64,000 nucleotides of DNA from Streblospio benedicti (GCA_019095985.1 CM032659.1:30691027-30755026); one strand, 5' to 3'; positions 21,497 through 32,838 are shown, numbered from the stretch's first letter. A program made the numbers and translations. The notes: generated by a model from the sequence alone, not told the origin.

Positions 21497-21536
21497 CTGT
21501 ATCAGATAGCCTCTGGGTGAGGGCTATGTGATACAG
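21497..21536. repeat. Short perfect-like hairpin (15-bp stem, 10-nt loop)
   Basis: CTGTATCAGATAGCC and GGCTATGTGATACAG are inverted partners matching at 14 of 15 positions, separated by TCTGGGTGAG. One further G-C pair extends the base. The stem is shorter than a usual pre-miRNA. It is not part of any repeat family here. Function is unknown. Confidence 0.75.
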
Positions 21537-23180
21537 CCTGGACTTGGAGAAAGAATCCTCTGATATCATTATTTGACACATTTAGACTTTAAAAGGACTC
21601 CAAGAAGCTCAGAGGTAGAAATGCTTTCCCGATGAAAATAGATCATTTAGAATTTTAATCTTTTACAAGAAAGTAGAAAATCAGAAAACATATCCATTGA
21701 TCTTTTGCAGACAATGTACATTTCAATAAATGGACACGACATTGAAGACAATGACCGTACAGATGTGAATCTGCCCACATTGGTCCATACCTCACAATCA
21801 TCATAGTAGTTACTGGTGCAAAATGGAAAGAATATGCCGTGTTATGCCATAATGTCATACGCCACAGTAACAGATGAAGGAGAGAGATCAAAGCTGTGTT
21901 TTACAGCCGCTACAGCTGCCTTCTCCATAATGACCTCAACATAACGACCTCATCACCATTTGTTGACTGTCCATTAGCACCTGTTCTACCTTGAATCATT
22001 CAAAAGATACTCAGTTGTAATAAGTGGCTGGTGTAGGTGACAATGCCTCATCGTTATAGGCTGCTTATTGAAAGGTAGGAATTTCAAAATCAACACATTT
22101 TGTATTGTTGTTTTTTACGGAAATTAGTACTTAACATTTGATGTTGTAATTTTGTCCCAGATAATGCAGATGATATTTCTTTTTGATTGGGTAATATGGT
22201 TATGGTCTTTTATTACAGTACTACACTTTGGAAATATATAGCATCAATTTAAACTGCGGGTTGCAGCCCACACAACCAATCAGGCAGACATTCACACTTA
22301 CTATGTTTCTGTGAATCTATGACCAAAGTCCCAGTGGATAATAGATGTTCTACCACTGTAAACAAAGGCTTGAGTGAATCGTTTGTCAAGTTATTAATAG
22401 TATAACCATGCATCCATGTTAAAAGTCCAGCCAAAATAAGCTTTACGTTAGGTGTCGTTTTACGTGAAAAATCACATCCTGTCATTGATTATAACTTAGT
22501 ATTTGAAATGTGGACTTCATGTGATGTCACAATTTACACAGGATCATTGAACTAATGGTCATAATGATTGAAGCTCTCGCGCTCTTGACGTGGCTTCCTA
22601 TTGCTAAAGTGCACTACATCTGCAGATGAGGAGTTGGTATTTATCATGCCCTGTGGTGCACTGCCCAGTAAGGGACTGTCAACCGTGGCCTCACCAAACA
22701 TGTCTCCCTCAGAGCACCTCACGTATTCTAACCAATGACTTCACAGATTAATGATTTGTGTCAACACCTACTGAAGAAGCACCACTTGAGTGAAAGGCCA
22801 CTCCCAACATAGAGCATATCGAATGTCAATGTATGTATTGCCTTACCTATTAAAACGCCTATATGAGTATCATTTAATGTAAAACCTCTTGTGGGGTTTG
22901 CTGATGAAAAGACTTATGAGCAAATTTAGTTTTAATGTGCAATTAGGATGCCTGAACATATAAACATGCCTTTGGATCACGGGATTATTTGTGGAAAATT
23001 GCTATGATCAACCATAGTCCATATAATGTTTTATAGTCGGACAGATAACACACAGATAGGCAATGAGTTGTAGATAGGCAAAACATTGGATGACAATCAC
23101 ACACATGCATGCTTTGAACATTCACCATGTTATGCCACATTCCCAACTTTTCTTGATGTTACATGGCAACAAAGAAATAC
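21537..23180. other. Non-coding stretch, nothing recognised
   Basis: AT-rich; short frames on the minus strand at 21655-21891 and 22249-22485 lack domains. Confidence 0.5.
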
Positions 23181-23340
23181 CTGAGTGTGAAGCGAAACTC
23201 AATCACCGCAAGCTGCGATAACCTCGCGGATAATCACCACTAGGTGGCACCTGACAAAGTGGAGATCAAAGTGGAGATGAAAGGCCGCGAAGCGACAATG
23301 CCGGTGTTATGGACGTCTATTGTCGCTGGTGTTTGCAAAC
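23181..23340. promoter_or_regulatory. GC-richer island with CTCF-like motif
   Basis: CCACTAGGTGGCAC at 23237-23250 matches the core of the CTCF consensus (CCAC-NAG-G-GGCA). The surrounding DNA is locally CpG-bearing (AACCTCGCGG, AAGGCCGCGAAGCG). GTGGAGATCAAAGTGGAGAT beside it is a 12-bp tandem. The motif also contains an E-box-like AGGTG, so a zinc-finger or bHLH site is an alternative. Confidence 0.38.
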
Positions 23341-23689
23341 AAAACATTTGTCCGTGTAATTTATCTGCAGATTTGCTCGTGAAATCCAACTCTTACTTTG
23401 TGCTTTCGTAGGATTTTGCACCACAAATGTCAATATGTGATTGGCATTGTTGTTTTTTGTCAGTTTTTTGGGGGGGTATTTATGTAAAAGTACTTGGTAG
23501 TCATGTTGTTTATTTTTTCTCACACGTTTTTAAAGTGTTTGTGAGGACTTAGAGATGATACAGATTGTCGATTCCAAATCATTTGTGATTTAACTTTCTG
23601 CTAATTGAGTAGTATCAAATAAGATAATTATACCGCAAATTAACACATGATTATGACTAATGAGGTTTGCTCTTATTTGTCCTGGTATG
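23341..23689. other. Non-coding stretch, nothing recognised
   Basis: AT-rich background. Confidence 0.5.
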
Positions 23690-23823
23690 ACTAGCAATGA
23701 CACTATGCAAGTATGCGATGACCAATCGATGATCAATAAGTGTGCCAATGGCCTGGTGTAAAATGTGAAGTCGTGAGAGCAAAATACTTGGATCATGACT
23801 ATAAACCATCACATTTACATTTA
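23690..23823 (+). mobile_element. SINE-A tail fragment
   Basis: GATCAATAAGTGTGCCAATG, GCCTGGTGTAAAATG, GAAGTCGTGAGAGCAAAATA, then CTATAAACCATCACATTTAC and ATTTAC. The head and body are missing. Confidence 0.82.
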
Positions 23824-24055
23824 CTATTGGTGAATGTTGCTAGTAAGGGCAAATTTCTATGAAGGACCCTTCATAACATCATTCTCGTGGTACAAATAAC
23901 CTATGAAAACGCCTCCTGTGCTGTATTAATTATAACGTACCGACTGAGTCAGGACATAATGCACCCCAAACAGCAGACACTCAATGCTTGTCACAAGGCG
24001 TGTTTGCTGATCCGTGTGTCAAGCCCAGTTTGTGTTCTGCCGGTAGATCACCGTC

Positions 24056-24095
24056 TCTAATAAGACCACTTTTCACTGCAGGACCACCTTACTAT
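24056..24095 (-). mobile_element. TIR MITE fragment
   Basis: TCTAATAAGACCACTTTTCA followed by GGACCACCTTA are family words on the minus strand. Too short to define ends; it abuts a SINE-A copy. Confidence 0.5.
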
Positions 24096-24100
24096 GTGTG

Positions 24101-24409
24101 ATTCTGTGGCAGAGTCGATACGACTCATGACTAGAAGGTTGTGGATTCGAACCCTGGTTGGGTCTGGTGGTGGGTGTTGCGCAAACTCATACCTAAATAG
24201 TTGCACATAGTTCTGTGGCACCTACAAGTTAATTAGGTACGGGTCATTGGGTTGAAAGAATGAGTGAGTGATTGTGTGAGTGATTAGCATTGTGCGCTGA
24301 ATGTGCTGCCGGTGCAAGTATGTGAGAAATGATCAAATGATGATCAATAAGTAAGTCATGAGAACAAGACGTAGATCACGATTATAAACCACCACATTCA
24401 CAATTACAT
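24101..24409 (+). mobile_element. SINE-A, nearly full length
   Basis: Head with TTCTGTGGCAGAGTCGATAC and B-box-like GGATTCGAACCCTGG, then GCGCAAACTCATACC, CTGTGGCACCTAC, 'middle 1' (GCTGCCGGTGCAAGTATG) and an abbreviated tail lacking the CCAATGACCTGG segment. Its B box (GATTCGAACCC) is closer to the tRNA consensus than that of the 10807 copy. Confidence 0.85.
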
Positions 24410-25700
24410 ACAACTAGTGTTAATCACCATCGACCACCTTACTATTTGCACCGTGACTGAAGCAGCATGTAGCGGCCACAGCCAGGTGTGAGTTGTGTGG
24501 TGCTAAATCTTGTACAACAAGCGTACACTAAGTGCCTGCTGTGTACGCGCAGCGTGTACAGTCAGTGTTACACTCACTCTGCCAGACATAACTCAACGCT
24601 CATTAGCTTTCAACTGTTTCCACAAAGCTTGTGGAATTAGCACTATCTTGTTATAATTGTTGTTGTGATAGAAATATTTTTAGGCATGGAATGAGCATTA
24701 TGTGATATTGTTTTTTTTTAGTTGCATTTTTGTTGCATTCAAGAAATTCACTTCTATGCACCATGTTCCTACTTTTCCAAAGTCACCCAACAGATGTAAA
24801 ATGCTTTTGACTGGCACCGGGCAATTATTTGAATAACTATGTTAAAATCTTGTCATTTAAAGATTCTCTTACCATTGCTCGATATGTTGTATGATGATTT
24901 TGTAATTACAATGCTTTAAATTCTGTTGCGTATTTCTTTTTCATTTTTATGTTTTTGTTCTAATTTTCTTGCATTGGGCATCAGCGTGGGTTTTACATGA
25001 CAATTGAACTATTTTTAATCAAAGACCCCTTGAAAACATGGATTTCTGTTAAAATTACCGCCTGGGTATTTATTCAAATTTGGTTGTTTATTCAGAATTT
25101 TACTGTACTCATAACACTATTACATTGAGTAACTACAGTTTTAGCCTAGAACCTCTATATTAGGTGGTAACTATCAGAATTTATAGAAGTAATGAAAAGA
25201 ACTACAATAGAAGGTTTGGAGGTTGTACTGCACATTGTGAACAAACAACAATTATTGTTGGCTCATTTCCACCTCTGTTTACTGAGCAGCCACTGAGAGC
25301 TAATTGCTGTTGTGTTTTGTTACACTTGGTGGTTCTATTAACAGTTTCCAACAAACACCTACTCAATCACTCTAGCAATGTGATGTTGCCACTGAGAAAA
25401 TCGCCCATCTATATCATAAAGTACATGCTTCGTGCTTCTTTTCCCTGGGGATCAGAACGGTTTTTGGTTTGACGCTCTCTCTGGGTTTTGAGCAAATTCA
25501 CCCCTACATGGTTTTGTTTAGGTAGTTTTACAAAAAATAGATGCAGGCTAGAGAAACAAAAAAAGTATGTGTGATCGCGCTATTAACTATTCGGTTCGTA
25601 CAAAACTAAGAAAACAAGTAATAAAGGACCCGATGTGAATTGTGTAAAGTCGATAGAGCATAGAATGGTGCAGGATAAAAACAGTGACCAATTGTCATGT
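24410..25700. other. Non-coding stretch with a possible short MITE stub
   Basis: TAGAACCTCTATATTAGGTGG at about 25147-25167 resembles a MITE end, but similarity stops at once. 24440-24600 is slightly GC-richer (GCGGCCACAGCCAGG, TACGCGCAGCG). Otherwise nothing is recognised. Confidence 0.45.
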
Positions 25701-25701
25701 G

Positions 25702-25875
25702 CAGTTGAAACTCTATTAGGACCACCTTTGGGACCAGTGTAAGGTGGTCTCAGTAGAGAGGTGGTCTCTATACAAAGGTTCATTTTGATAGATTTATGAC
25801 AGTTTGGGACAGTTAATTGGTCTTATCATAGAGGTGATCTCAATAGAGAGGTGGTCTTAATTGTAGGTTCTACTG
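25702..25875 (+). mobile_element. TIR MITE, copy 9
   Basis: Full-length, from CAGTTGAAACTC to GTAGGTTCTACTG with TA at 25876-25877. The internal double unit is intact. Confidence 0.9.
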
Positions 25876-25989
25876 TACAAGTTGTTATTACAGGAGCTAC
25901 ACAGTTGATGGCTGTAAATCGACCACCAGTGCCAATGTCGCCACCACGGCAACCATAGTGCGCCATGTTTGCTCAAAATAGGAAATTAA

Positions 25990-26175
25990 TTGAGGCAAAT
26001 ATTGACAGAGAAAAACGATACAGTGCACGGTGGGAAAGTGATGACGAGTGAGGAGGAGGTGTGTCGGGTAAATAGTGGGTGACAATAGATGCTCGTGGCC
26101 GCCACCAGGTGGCAGCAGCGGCGGTGGGCGCATTGTGTTTGTGTTGTCACGGCCCGGGGTGGGGCAGTGGTGGCT
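25990..26175 (+). promoter_or_regulatory. GC-rich island with strong CTCF-like motif
   Basis: CCACCAGGTGGCAGCAG at 26102-26118 is an almost ideal CTCF core on the plus strand, followed by CGGCGGTGGGCG. The 23237 motif has the same orientation 2.9 kb upstream. A 156-codon minus-strand frame crosses this island (25986-26456), but it is low-complexity and histidine/threonine-rich, so I regard it as a by-product of the GC-rich sequence. Confidence 0.45.
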
Positions 26176-26180
26176 GTGTT

Positions 26181-27744
26181 GTTTTCATGCTTTATTGCAC
26201 GGTTTGTGGCAGTTTTGGGCTTGCGTTTGAATAGTATTGGTATTTTGGGATAGAACAAAACCTGACACGAATGGAAGGATTTGATATTGATATGGATTGT
26301 CGTGAGAAACACAAAATTATTGATTTCGGGATTGTACAATATTCGTGATAAAGCGGTAGCTAGAGTATAGTTAACAATTATCCATTTGAGAGTATTATAT
26401 CCAAATGTTGAAGGCCTCCTGTAGACCCAGATTGACTTGGGATGAGGTGGTGACAAGAGATTCAGTTACTAGGGATCAGTGGCACTGGCGAGGTTAGCCC
26501 TCAAGTGTTGAGGCGACTGTTACATTCCCGACTAGGCAGACAGGCCACACCTTCTAATTGAGGATTAATTCAGGCCTGTATAAATAACTTATGATCATAT
26601 AGAATAGAAGTTAAAATCAGTCTATCATATTTAATGAATCTGAGTAATCAACTGGAATAGAAGTATAGTTTGCACGAATACACATAAAAATGTTTTATTA
26701 AATTTCCATTTTCCCAATAGCCCAAGAAAATCATTTAAAAGCGGTTTTATTTTTATGACGATTCATTCCTCACATGTCTCCGTGTATTGACCCCATTGAT
26801 CAGCCTTGGTCGCGTTTCCTTCCTGCTGTCCACGCCTCATTGAGATGATACGCACTGAGCACCGCTACAAAGGATGCTGAGCGATCGAGGCTTTTACCCC
26901 ACAAGCATTAACTTTTTTTTACTTTTGCCTGTACACATAAACTGATGAGGATTCTAATGAATCGAAACTATATTATTGATAGATTTATGAAAGACTGTAA
27001 AAAAAATGTATAAATTCAGTAAAAATTTTAGAAATGTTACAAAATATCACACAAGAATATCCAAAATTATAAAGGCTAAATCTGTAATGGACCCACTTCC
27101 TTATGTTGAGCACTTTCATTCTGGTGTTTGCTTGATTTAACTTTTTGACATGGTCTTAGTATGTTTACGCCAGTATGTACATGACGTATGGCATGGTAAC
27201 AAGTTCTTTCTGTAGTCTTTGTAATTGGTTTATTGATGAGTTAAAAAATTAGTAGAATTTGTAAAAATTATGTGGTCATCATGTATTCTGAAAATGTAAC
27301 ATGGCGTCTGTAAACCACTGAGTCTCAGCGTTATTGATTAATGCAGGAAATTGTTAATCTGCAAATAAATTCCATAGCAGGGAGTAAAGGTTTATGTGCC
27401 CGTTTGACTTTGAAAGCCATAGCATCAACATTGATTTAGCATCGCTGATGAAGCTGTAATGATGATGTATACAGTCTGTGTGATTGAGTTGTGGCAGCAG
27501 ATGGGAGGTGGCCAGACCTACGTTCTACATGATTCTGCATGCTTAGCCAGCAGCATCCTCGCATAGAATACACTAGAAATTGAAAATCTCTACCCCCATA
27601 TATTTTTAACTTGTATTTCCCCTTGTATGTGTACTTAATTTGATAAAATCATGTGAGGTTCTCATCAATATCAAGTTCTCAAAGTTGTTTCAATCATGAA
27701 CAACTACACAAAGGTTATGTAATCATATCACTTATTTCCTTGAT
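26181..27744. other. Non-coding stretch, nothing recognised
   Basis: AT-rich background with a short GC-richer patch near 26800-26890 (TGGTCGCGTTTCC, GCTGAGCGATCGAGGC). Confidence 0.45.
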
Positions 27745-28081
27745 AAATGCAATAAATGTAAATGTCTGGTTCATGGTCTTCTTCCCAGCTATGCTGGATC
27801 AGACCACTCTGCATCTACACCAGGCCATTGGCATCAATGTCTCACTGTCTTTCTCAACTTCCTGGGGAGTATCCAGCACATCGCAACCGTAGTGCAGATG
27901 TGCTAATCACTCACATTAGCATTCACTTGTCTGAGCTTTACTTATTTAACATGTAGGTACCACGAAGTTGTGTGCAGCTGTTTTGGGATGAGTTTGCTCA
28001 ACCAGACCCGAGTGGGAATCAAACTCACAACCATCCGGTCACAAGTCCAACTCCCTATCCGCTCGGCCACAGAAGCACAGA
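27745..28081 (-). mobile_element. SINE-A, full length, 'middle 2' variant
   Basis: On the minus strand: head with TCTGTGGCCGAGCGGATAGG and TTTGATTCCCACTCGGGTC, GAGCAAACTCATCCC, CTACATGTTAAATAAG, then GTGCTGGATACTCCCCAGG, AAGTTGAGAAAGAC, CCAATGGCCTGGTGTA and a terminal ACATTTACATTTA. It proves that the 'middle 2' block belongs between the same head and tail as 'middle 1'. Its A-box-like TGGCCGAGCGG is the best in the window. Confidence 0.88.
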
Positions 28082-28833
28082 TAAATGGCATAGTAGACCA
28101 TGGTGCTGAGAGAGGGTAGTAGAACCGATGTTGAGAGAAGGTAGTAAACAATTTTGATGAGCGAGGGTAGTAAATGATGAAGATGATCAAGGGTAGTTAC
28201 ATAGAGCCTTGTGGCCATTGATTGATCTCTCCATGTGGTGTATTACCCGTGGTATGCACGCTATTTCCGTTCATGTAACTGTATTTCCCCATAGTAGACT
28301 TTGTTATTGACACAGTTATTTCTTGTTTGTAGAAGTCCGCTGTGGCAGGAACAAGTTCGGGAATCAAGCTCATGTCACAGTGTAACCCTTTAAACTCTGT
28401 AATAATGAACATTCTTAGGATTTACATGTTTTTGAATTCAAAATCCTCTCCATACCGTAGTGACTTTTTGAGTTAAGATGTCTGTACCTTTAAACTCAAT
28501 TTATCCTCTCAAGCTTTAATACCAAAGTTGGAAATAAGTTAATTGCAAGCTCGTTATGAAATCAGAGAGCAACTCTTCCATTTTCAGCACTGATAGTTGT
28601 GAAGAATAGGCCGTTTGATGGACACATTGTTCCATCAATGATCACATAATTGAGTACACTAACTGGCGTGTGAGCGACTGTTGTAACTTTGTGCAACTGT
28701 CCGCTCGTCTCCTCACACATTTCCCCACATGTTTCCGCTACTGCCTTTTTTGTCAACACGGGCACAGTGTCGCATTTCCCCCACAACTGATCGGGCTATT
28801 GATGAGTTAGGAATGTTATAATTGAGCCAAATA
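28082..28833. other. Non-coding stretch with a degenerate GAGGGTAGTA array
   Basis: At 28105-28195 the word GAGNGWAGGGTAGTA recurs about four times at ~30-bp spacing, a small degenerate tandem repeat beside the SINE head. The rest is unremarkable. Confidence 0.5.
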
Positions 28834-29014
28834 CAGCAGAACCTCCCAGTAAGACCGCCTTTCTATTGTGACTACCTCTATAAAAAAGAGACCACTTTTC
28901 ACTGTCCCAAGCCGTCACAAAGCTACCAAAATGAGCCTCTGTACAAAGACCACCTCTCCATTGAGACCAACAAATGCTAGTCCCAAAGGTGGTCCAAATA
29001 GAGAGGTTCTTTTG
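28834..29014 (-). mobile_element. TIR MITE, copy 10, minus strand
   Basis: Full-length: TA, CAGCAGAACCTCC, internal GACCACTTTTCACTGTCCC, ACCAAAATGAGCCTCTGTAC, and GAGAGGTTCTTTTG at the far end. It shows that the family inserts in both orientations. Confidence 0.88.
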
Positions 29015-31370
29015 TCAGCCAAAGTGGTCGGATATTGGCTGTCTGCTGTGGTGTTGTAACTTCTGATGGCTGAGGCATTGACTCTGTCCGACGTGGACTC
29101 ACCGTAATTGATCAGTTAGTGCTGGAACAACATGACGGCAGCGACACTACCTTATAGAGCATGATAACGTCGCAGCAGGCACATTACGCTCTAGTCACAT
29201 GCACCTTACATGTCAGAGTGGAAAGTTGAACATGTTATTTGGGTGATTTTTTGGGCTGTTCGGATCATTCTAATGGAATCTTTGGACTGAGCTTCATGTA
29301 TAGGTCAAAGAAACAAGATTTGTGTTAGATGTTTGGTAGAAACGTTGCGTTAGTTGCACTTGCAAGTAATGGATACATGTAGATTAGAAAAGCAAATGGC
29401 AAAAGATGAAGAAAGAACAATCACTTGATAAGGATATATACTGAGTAGGAATGACGGTTAGGGGTGGCGTGCACCCTCATTGAAAAGAGATGATCAGACA
29501 AGAACTGTCTGTAAACTATTTCATGCTAAGGCCAAAACGCGTGTTGAGGCAAATTTGTGTGGTGTTTTTGTTTTGTTTTTTTGTGAAAAATGTAGAAAGT
29601 TGTGTTTTAGTGCAGGCAGTAATCAACTGAAGAACAATGTAATTCAATGCTAACTAATTAAGGCACCATATGATGGTTTAGAGTGTTCTGGTTTTCATGA
29701 TGGCTGGCAAGGCCTTTAATAGCATAGAAACCAACTACTGGATGTGGTAGTTTAAGATACAGTCGTGTGAGGATTGCTTCTTGCTGCCAAAATTACTCCT
29801 GTGATTGTGCGTTTACATGGCATGGATCCACTTCACGCATGTGCATTTTTGTGCTTCATGTGATTATGATGACGAGTCTTTTTATGGAACCATCAATTGA
29901 ATTTGTATTGTGTCGTACAATTATGGAAAAAACGTGTTTGTTGTATAGAAATTCACGTATAGCACCACGTTTGTGTACGTTTTCTTGGTCACATGGTAAT
30001 TAAAAACATTCTGGATTCATGATGACACTGCCCCTTATTTGTTATAAAGCAGTGATTCCATCATAATTTCTCTGTTTAATTTTATGGATTGCTAATGACG
30101 GTTATGTGAATGGTCTATCAGAATTTGTCACAGTGTCTGAGGTCTATATATTTGTTCATGAAAGAAGAAATCACTATTTTAAAAGCAACTCACATGTATA
30201 TTTATGTGAAATACCGTAAAATATGGCAGACATCATAAACAGTTTTTTGTGTAAAGTCATTTATTTCTGAGAGCAGAACCTTGCATTCAGCATAGCTTAT
30301 TGCACTTATGACCTGGTGACAGATGCTGGAAATGGTGCGTCGAGGATGGAGGCATTTTACGTGATTGAGCATTAATTATTTGGTGCCGTGTACCTGCTAA
30401 ATGGAACGATTTACGTGATTAGAGTGAATCAAGGGGCATGAGCTTGTATTTGGAGATACTGTACACTAAATGAATCTTTCATCAGAGGATTGGTGGATTA
30501 GGAATGTGCTGGTGTTAATTTGTGGCGTTTTATGGATATGTGTAACTTTTGTCTAGAATCGTCAATGGTTATTACCATAATGACTGACAGAAGCTATGGT
30601 CATTATAAATCCTAGGTCATGGACGAGGAAAATATAAACTATGGAAGTATGCAAGTGAACTTCTCTGGATATATATAATTTTATGTGATATTCAAATCAA
30701 GGAATCTCCTATATTGGCACAGGACAACTGTAGAAATGATTTGAATGATGCCGGTCAAGTTTTTATTTTTCCTGATAGTCATGGTATTACTATTTCTATT
30801 ACTTTAGAATTTTTTATATGTATGTGTGAGAGGGAGAGAGAGAAGTCTAGAATATTTGGTGTCATTTCTATAATTTAGTTCATACAAAATGGTTTTTATG
30901 CAATGGCAATCCAGAGGGTGTTGTGGTAGCGAATGTTTTGATCACTTTGAATAGCTGCCAGATGGTTGTAGTAAGATGTATCACGCGCATCATTGAACAC
31001 GTGCCCCTCACTTCTGGGTTCTCTGGATCGGACACTTTTTAGTATAACAACTAACGTTGATTGGTAATTTTTGCCCTAAATGTGGCCATTCATTTTCTAT
31101 AACAAAGTTGTCAAACCTGCCAATAGGTGGTATTCTTCATATATCTTGCTTTTGTCTTATTCAACCTTTTTAAAATTGTTTTCAAAATTCTGAATAACAA
31201 ATAATACCAGTTTAAAAACACGATTCAATTATTTTAATGTATTCATCTGCTTATATACCACATAACAAAAATCAACTAAACACACAGTTTAAAAACAATA
31301 TTAAAAAGGTAAACACTGACAAAAACAAACAAAAATATTACTCATTTTCAAATTATGGTATTATGTTTCA
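29015..31370. other. Long non-coding stretch, nothing recognised
   Basis: About 2.4 kb of AT-rich DNA upstream of the candidate exon. There is a short GAGA run at 30829-30842. No repeat family member or convincing frame is seen. Confidence 0.5.
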
Positions 31371-31404
31371 CATTTTCTGACTGTTATGTTGTTGTCTGTT
31401 TCAG

Positions 31405-31441
31405 GTGAACCTGTGGGAGTGCATCAACAGCACGTTCGAAG
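31405..31441 (+). CDS. Candidate 37-nt internal coding exon
   Basis: All three splice elements are present. TTCTGAC offers a branch-point A at 31380, 24 nt before the AG. A T-rich tract ends in TTTCAG at 31404. The donor AAG/GTAAGA begins at 31442. In phase 0 the exon reads VNLWECINSTFE plus one base; a second frame is also open (EPVGVHQQHVR). The exon is GC-richer than its AT-rich flanks, as coding sequence should be. The first bases after the acceptor, GTGAAC, could act as a weak donor, so a recursive-splicing exon is an alternative reading. I do not recognise the protein. A candidate upstream partner in matching phase lies at 19728-19754. Confidence 0.5.
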
Positions 31442-31472
31442 GTAAGACATTCATGTAACTTATGTTATGGAT

Positions 31473-31653
31473 CACTGTCATAGGCAGATCCAGGGCGGTG
31501 CAGGGCACAGCCCCCTCCCCCCTCTTTTCCACCAAAATACCTCTATTTTGTAGGGTTTTTGGCATATCCAACATCAATCACGTGTACGAAACCCATGAAA
31601 TCACTGAAGTGCGCCCCCAGCTCCCCTTTTCCAAAAACCTGGATATGCCAGTG
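31473..31653. mobile_element. hAT-like MITE with degenerate TIRs
   Basis: Left end CACTGTCATAGGCAGATCCAGG and right end CCTGGATATGCCAGTG form an imperfect inverted pair. C-rich blocks lie next to each end (CCCCCTCCCCCC, CGCCCCCAGCTCCCC). CAGTG/CACTG ends with a GGATCC-like TIR are common in hAT-type MITEs. I see no clear 8-bp target duplication, so the superfamily is tentative. It begins only 31 bp after the candidate exon's donor. Confidence 0.45.
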
Positions 31654-32666
31654 ATTGTTACATGCCATGTTCAGAAGAAACGAGGTCATTTACCAAATGA
31701 CTATACAAATTAATTAACAAATCAAATGCTGCTTATTCATTGTTGTGTAAAATACACCATGATTATTGTGCTTTTTAGCTCACTTTCCAACGTGCATTAC
31801 ATGTGAACAATCGCGTGATTGAAATAGAGTCCATACTTGATGTTGTACTATAGACATCTCTAAAAAAGTTATTTTGAATAAATGCTGAGATTGGGCGTTG
31901 TTTGTAAAAGTGTGCACGAGCCCATAATGAAATGATTGTTGGCGTATGTTATAAAATGATTTTATTTTTATTATTTTTTATATATAATAATCACGTCAAT
32001 TAGCGAGATGTTTCAATAACAACTGTCCTGGGGCCCGAGGCTGGTAAACTTAGTTAATAATCACAAAACGTAAGCAAAAATGTACTTTCATACATAAAGA
32101 ATGCAAATATTGTATGCAAAACGGGGTTGTTTTGTAAACATTTAACAATACATTATAGGATATTTCTTTTTTGTGCAACTATACAGTGGCGGTAACTCCC
32201 CCTCCCCACCAACAAAAACCCAACAGGTTATTGCAACACCCCCTTTCGCATGCTGATGACATACTATACGTTGACGTATTAGACTCACGGACTCTTAATC
32301 CAACATGGTCGTTACGTCTGGTAAGAAATAACCAAGAACCAGAATGACCGTTCATAAATTAACTCAGCAAGGTGTACTATGTGGTGTAATGTCATGATTA
32401 TATTTTATTCGTGATTAGATATTTGGCTCCAAGTGAGAAGATTATATATTCAAGGGACATCTCAGTTGGAATTTAAACTCGTGACATCACGTTTTCGTTA
32501 CTCTGGCAATTCTGGCATACTACCTACATGTAAACTAGATTCAGTCAGGTTGTGAAAGCTAGTGTGAGTGATGTGGGTGCTATCAGTTGAGCGTCACATG
32601 GAGCAAAGAAAAAATGTGTAGTATAGCACGGATGATGACGCTGTGTAGATGTAATCATTGGAATAC
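31654..32666. other. Non-coding stretch with a lone hAT-like end
   Basis: CAGTGGCGGTAACTCCCCC at ~32185 resembles a single TIR of the CAGTGGCGGATC type with its C-rich neighbour, but no partner end is found. The rest is AT-rich. Confidence 0.4.
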
Positions 32667-32838
32667 TAACTTCTCTATTAGGACCACCCTTGGGGCCAGT
32701 GCTAGGTGGTCTCCATAGAGAGGTGGTCTCTGTACAGAGCTTCATTTTGGTGGCTTATGAAGGTTTGGAATCGTGAAAAGTGGTCTTATTATAGAGGTGA
32801 TCTTAATTGAGAGGTGGTCTTAATGGGAGGTTCTATTG
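32667..32838 (+). mobile_element. TIR MITE, copy 11
   Basis: Near full-length. The left TIR is eroded (CTAACTTCTCTATTAGGACC) and the right end is GGAGGTTCTATTG, TA. Confidence 0.87.

Noticed and set aside
25986-26456. 156-codon minus-strand frame, the longest in the window
   Set aside because: The product is low-complexity, without domain or signal. The frame is kept open by the GC-rich island around the CTCF-like motif. No splice or promoter context supports it.
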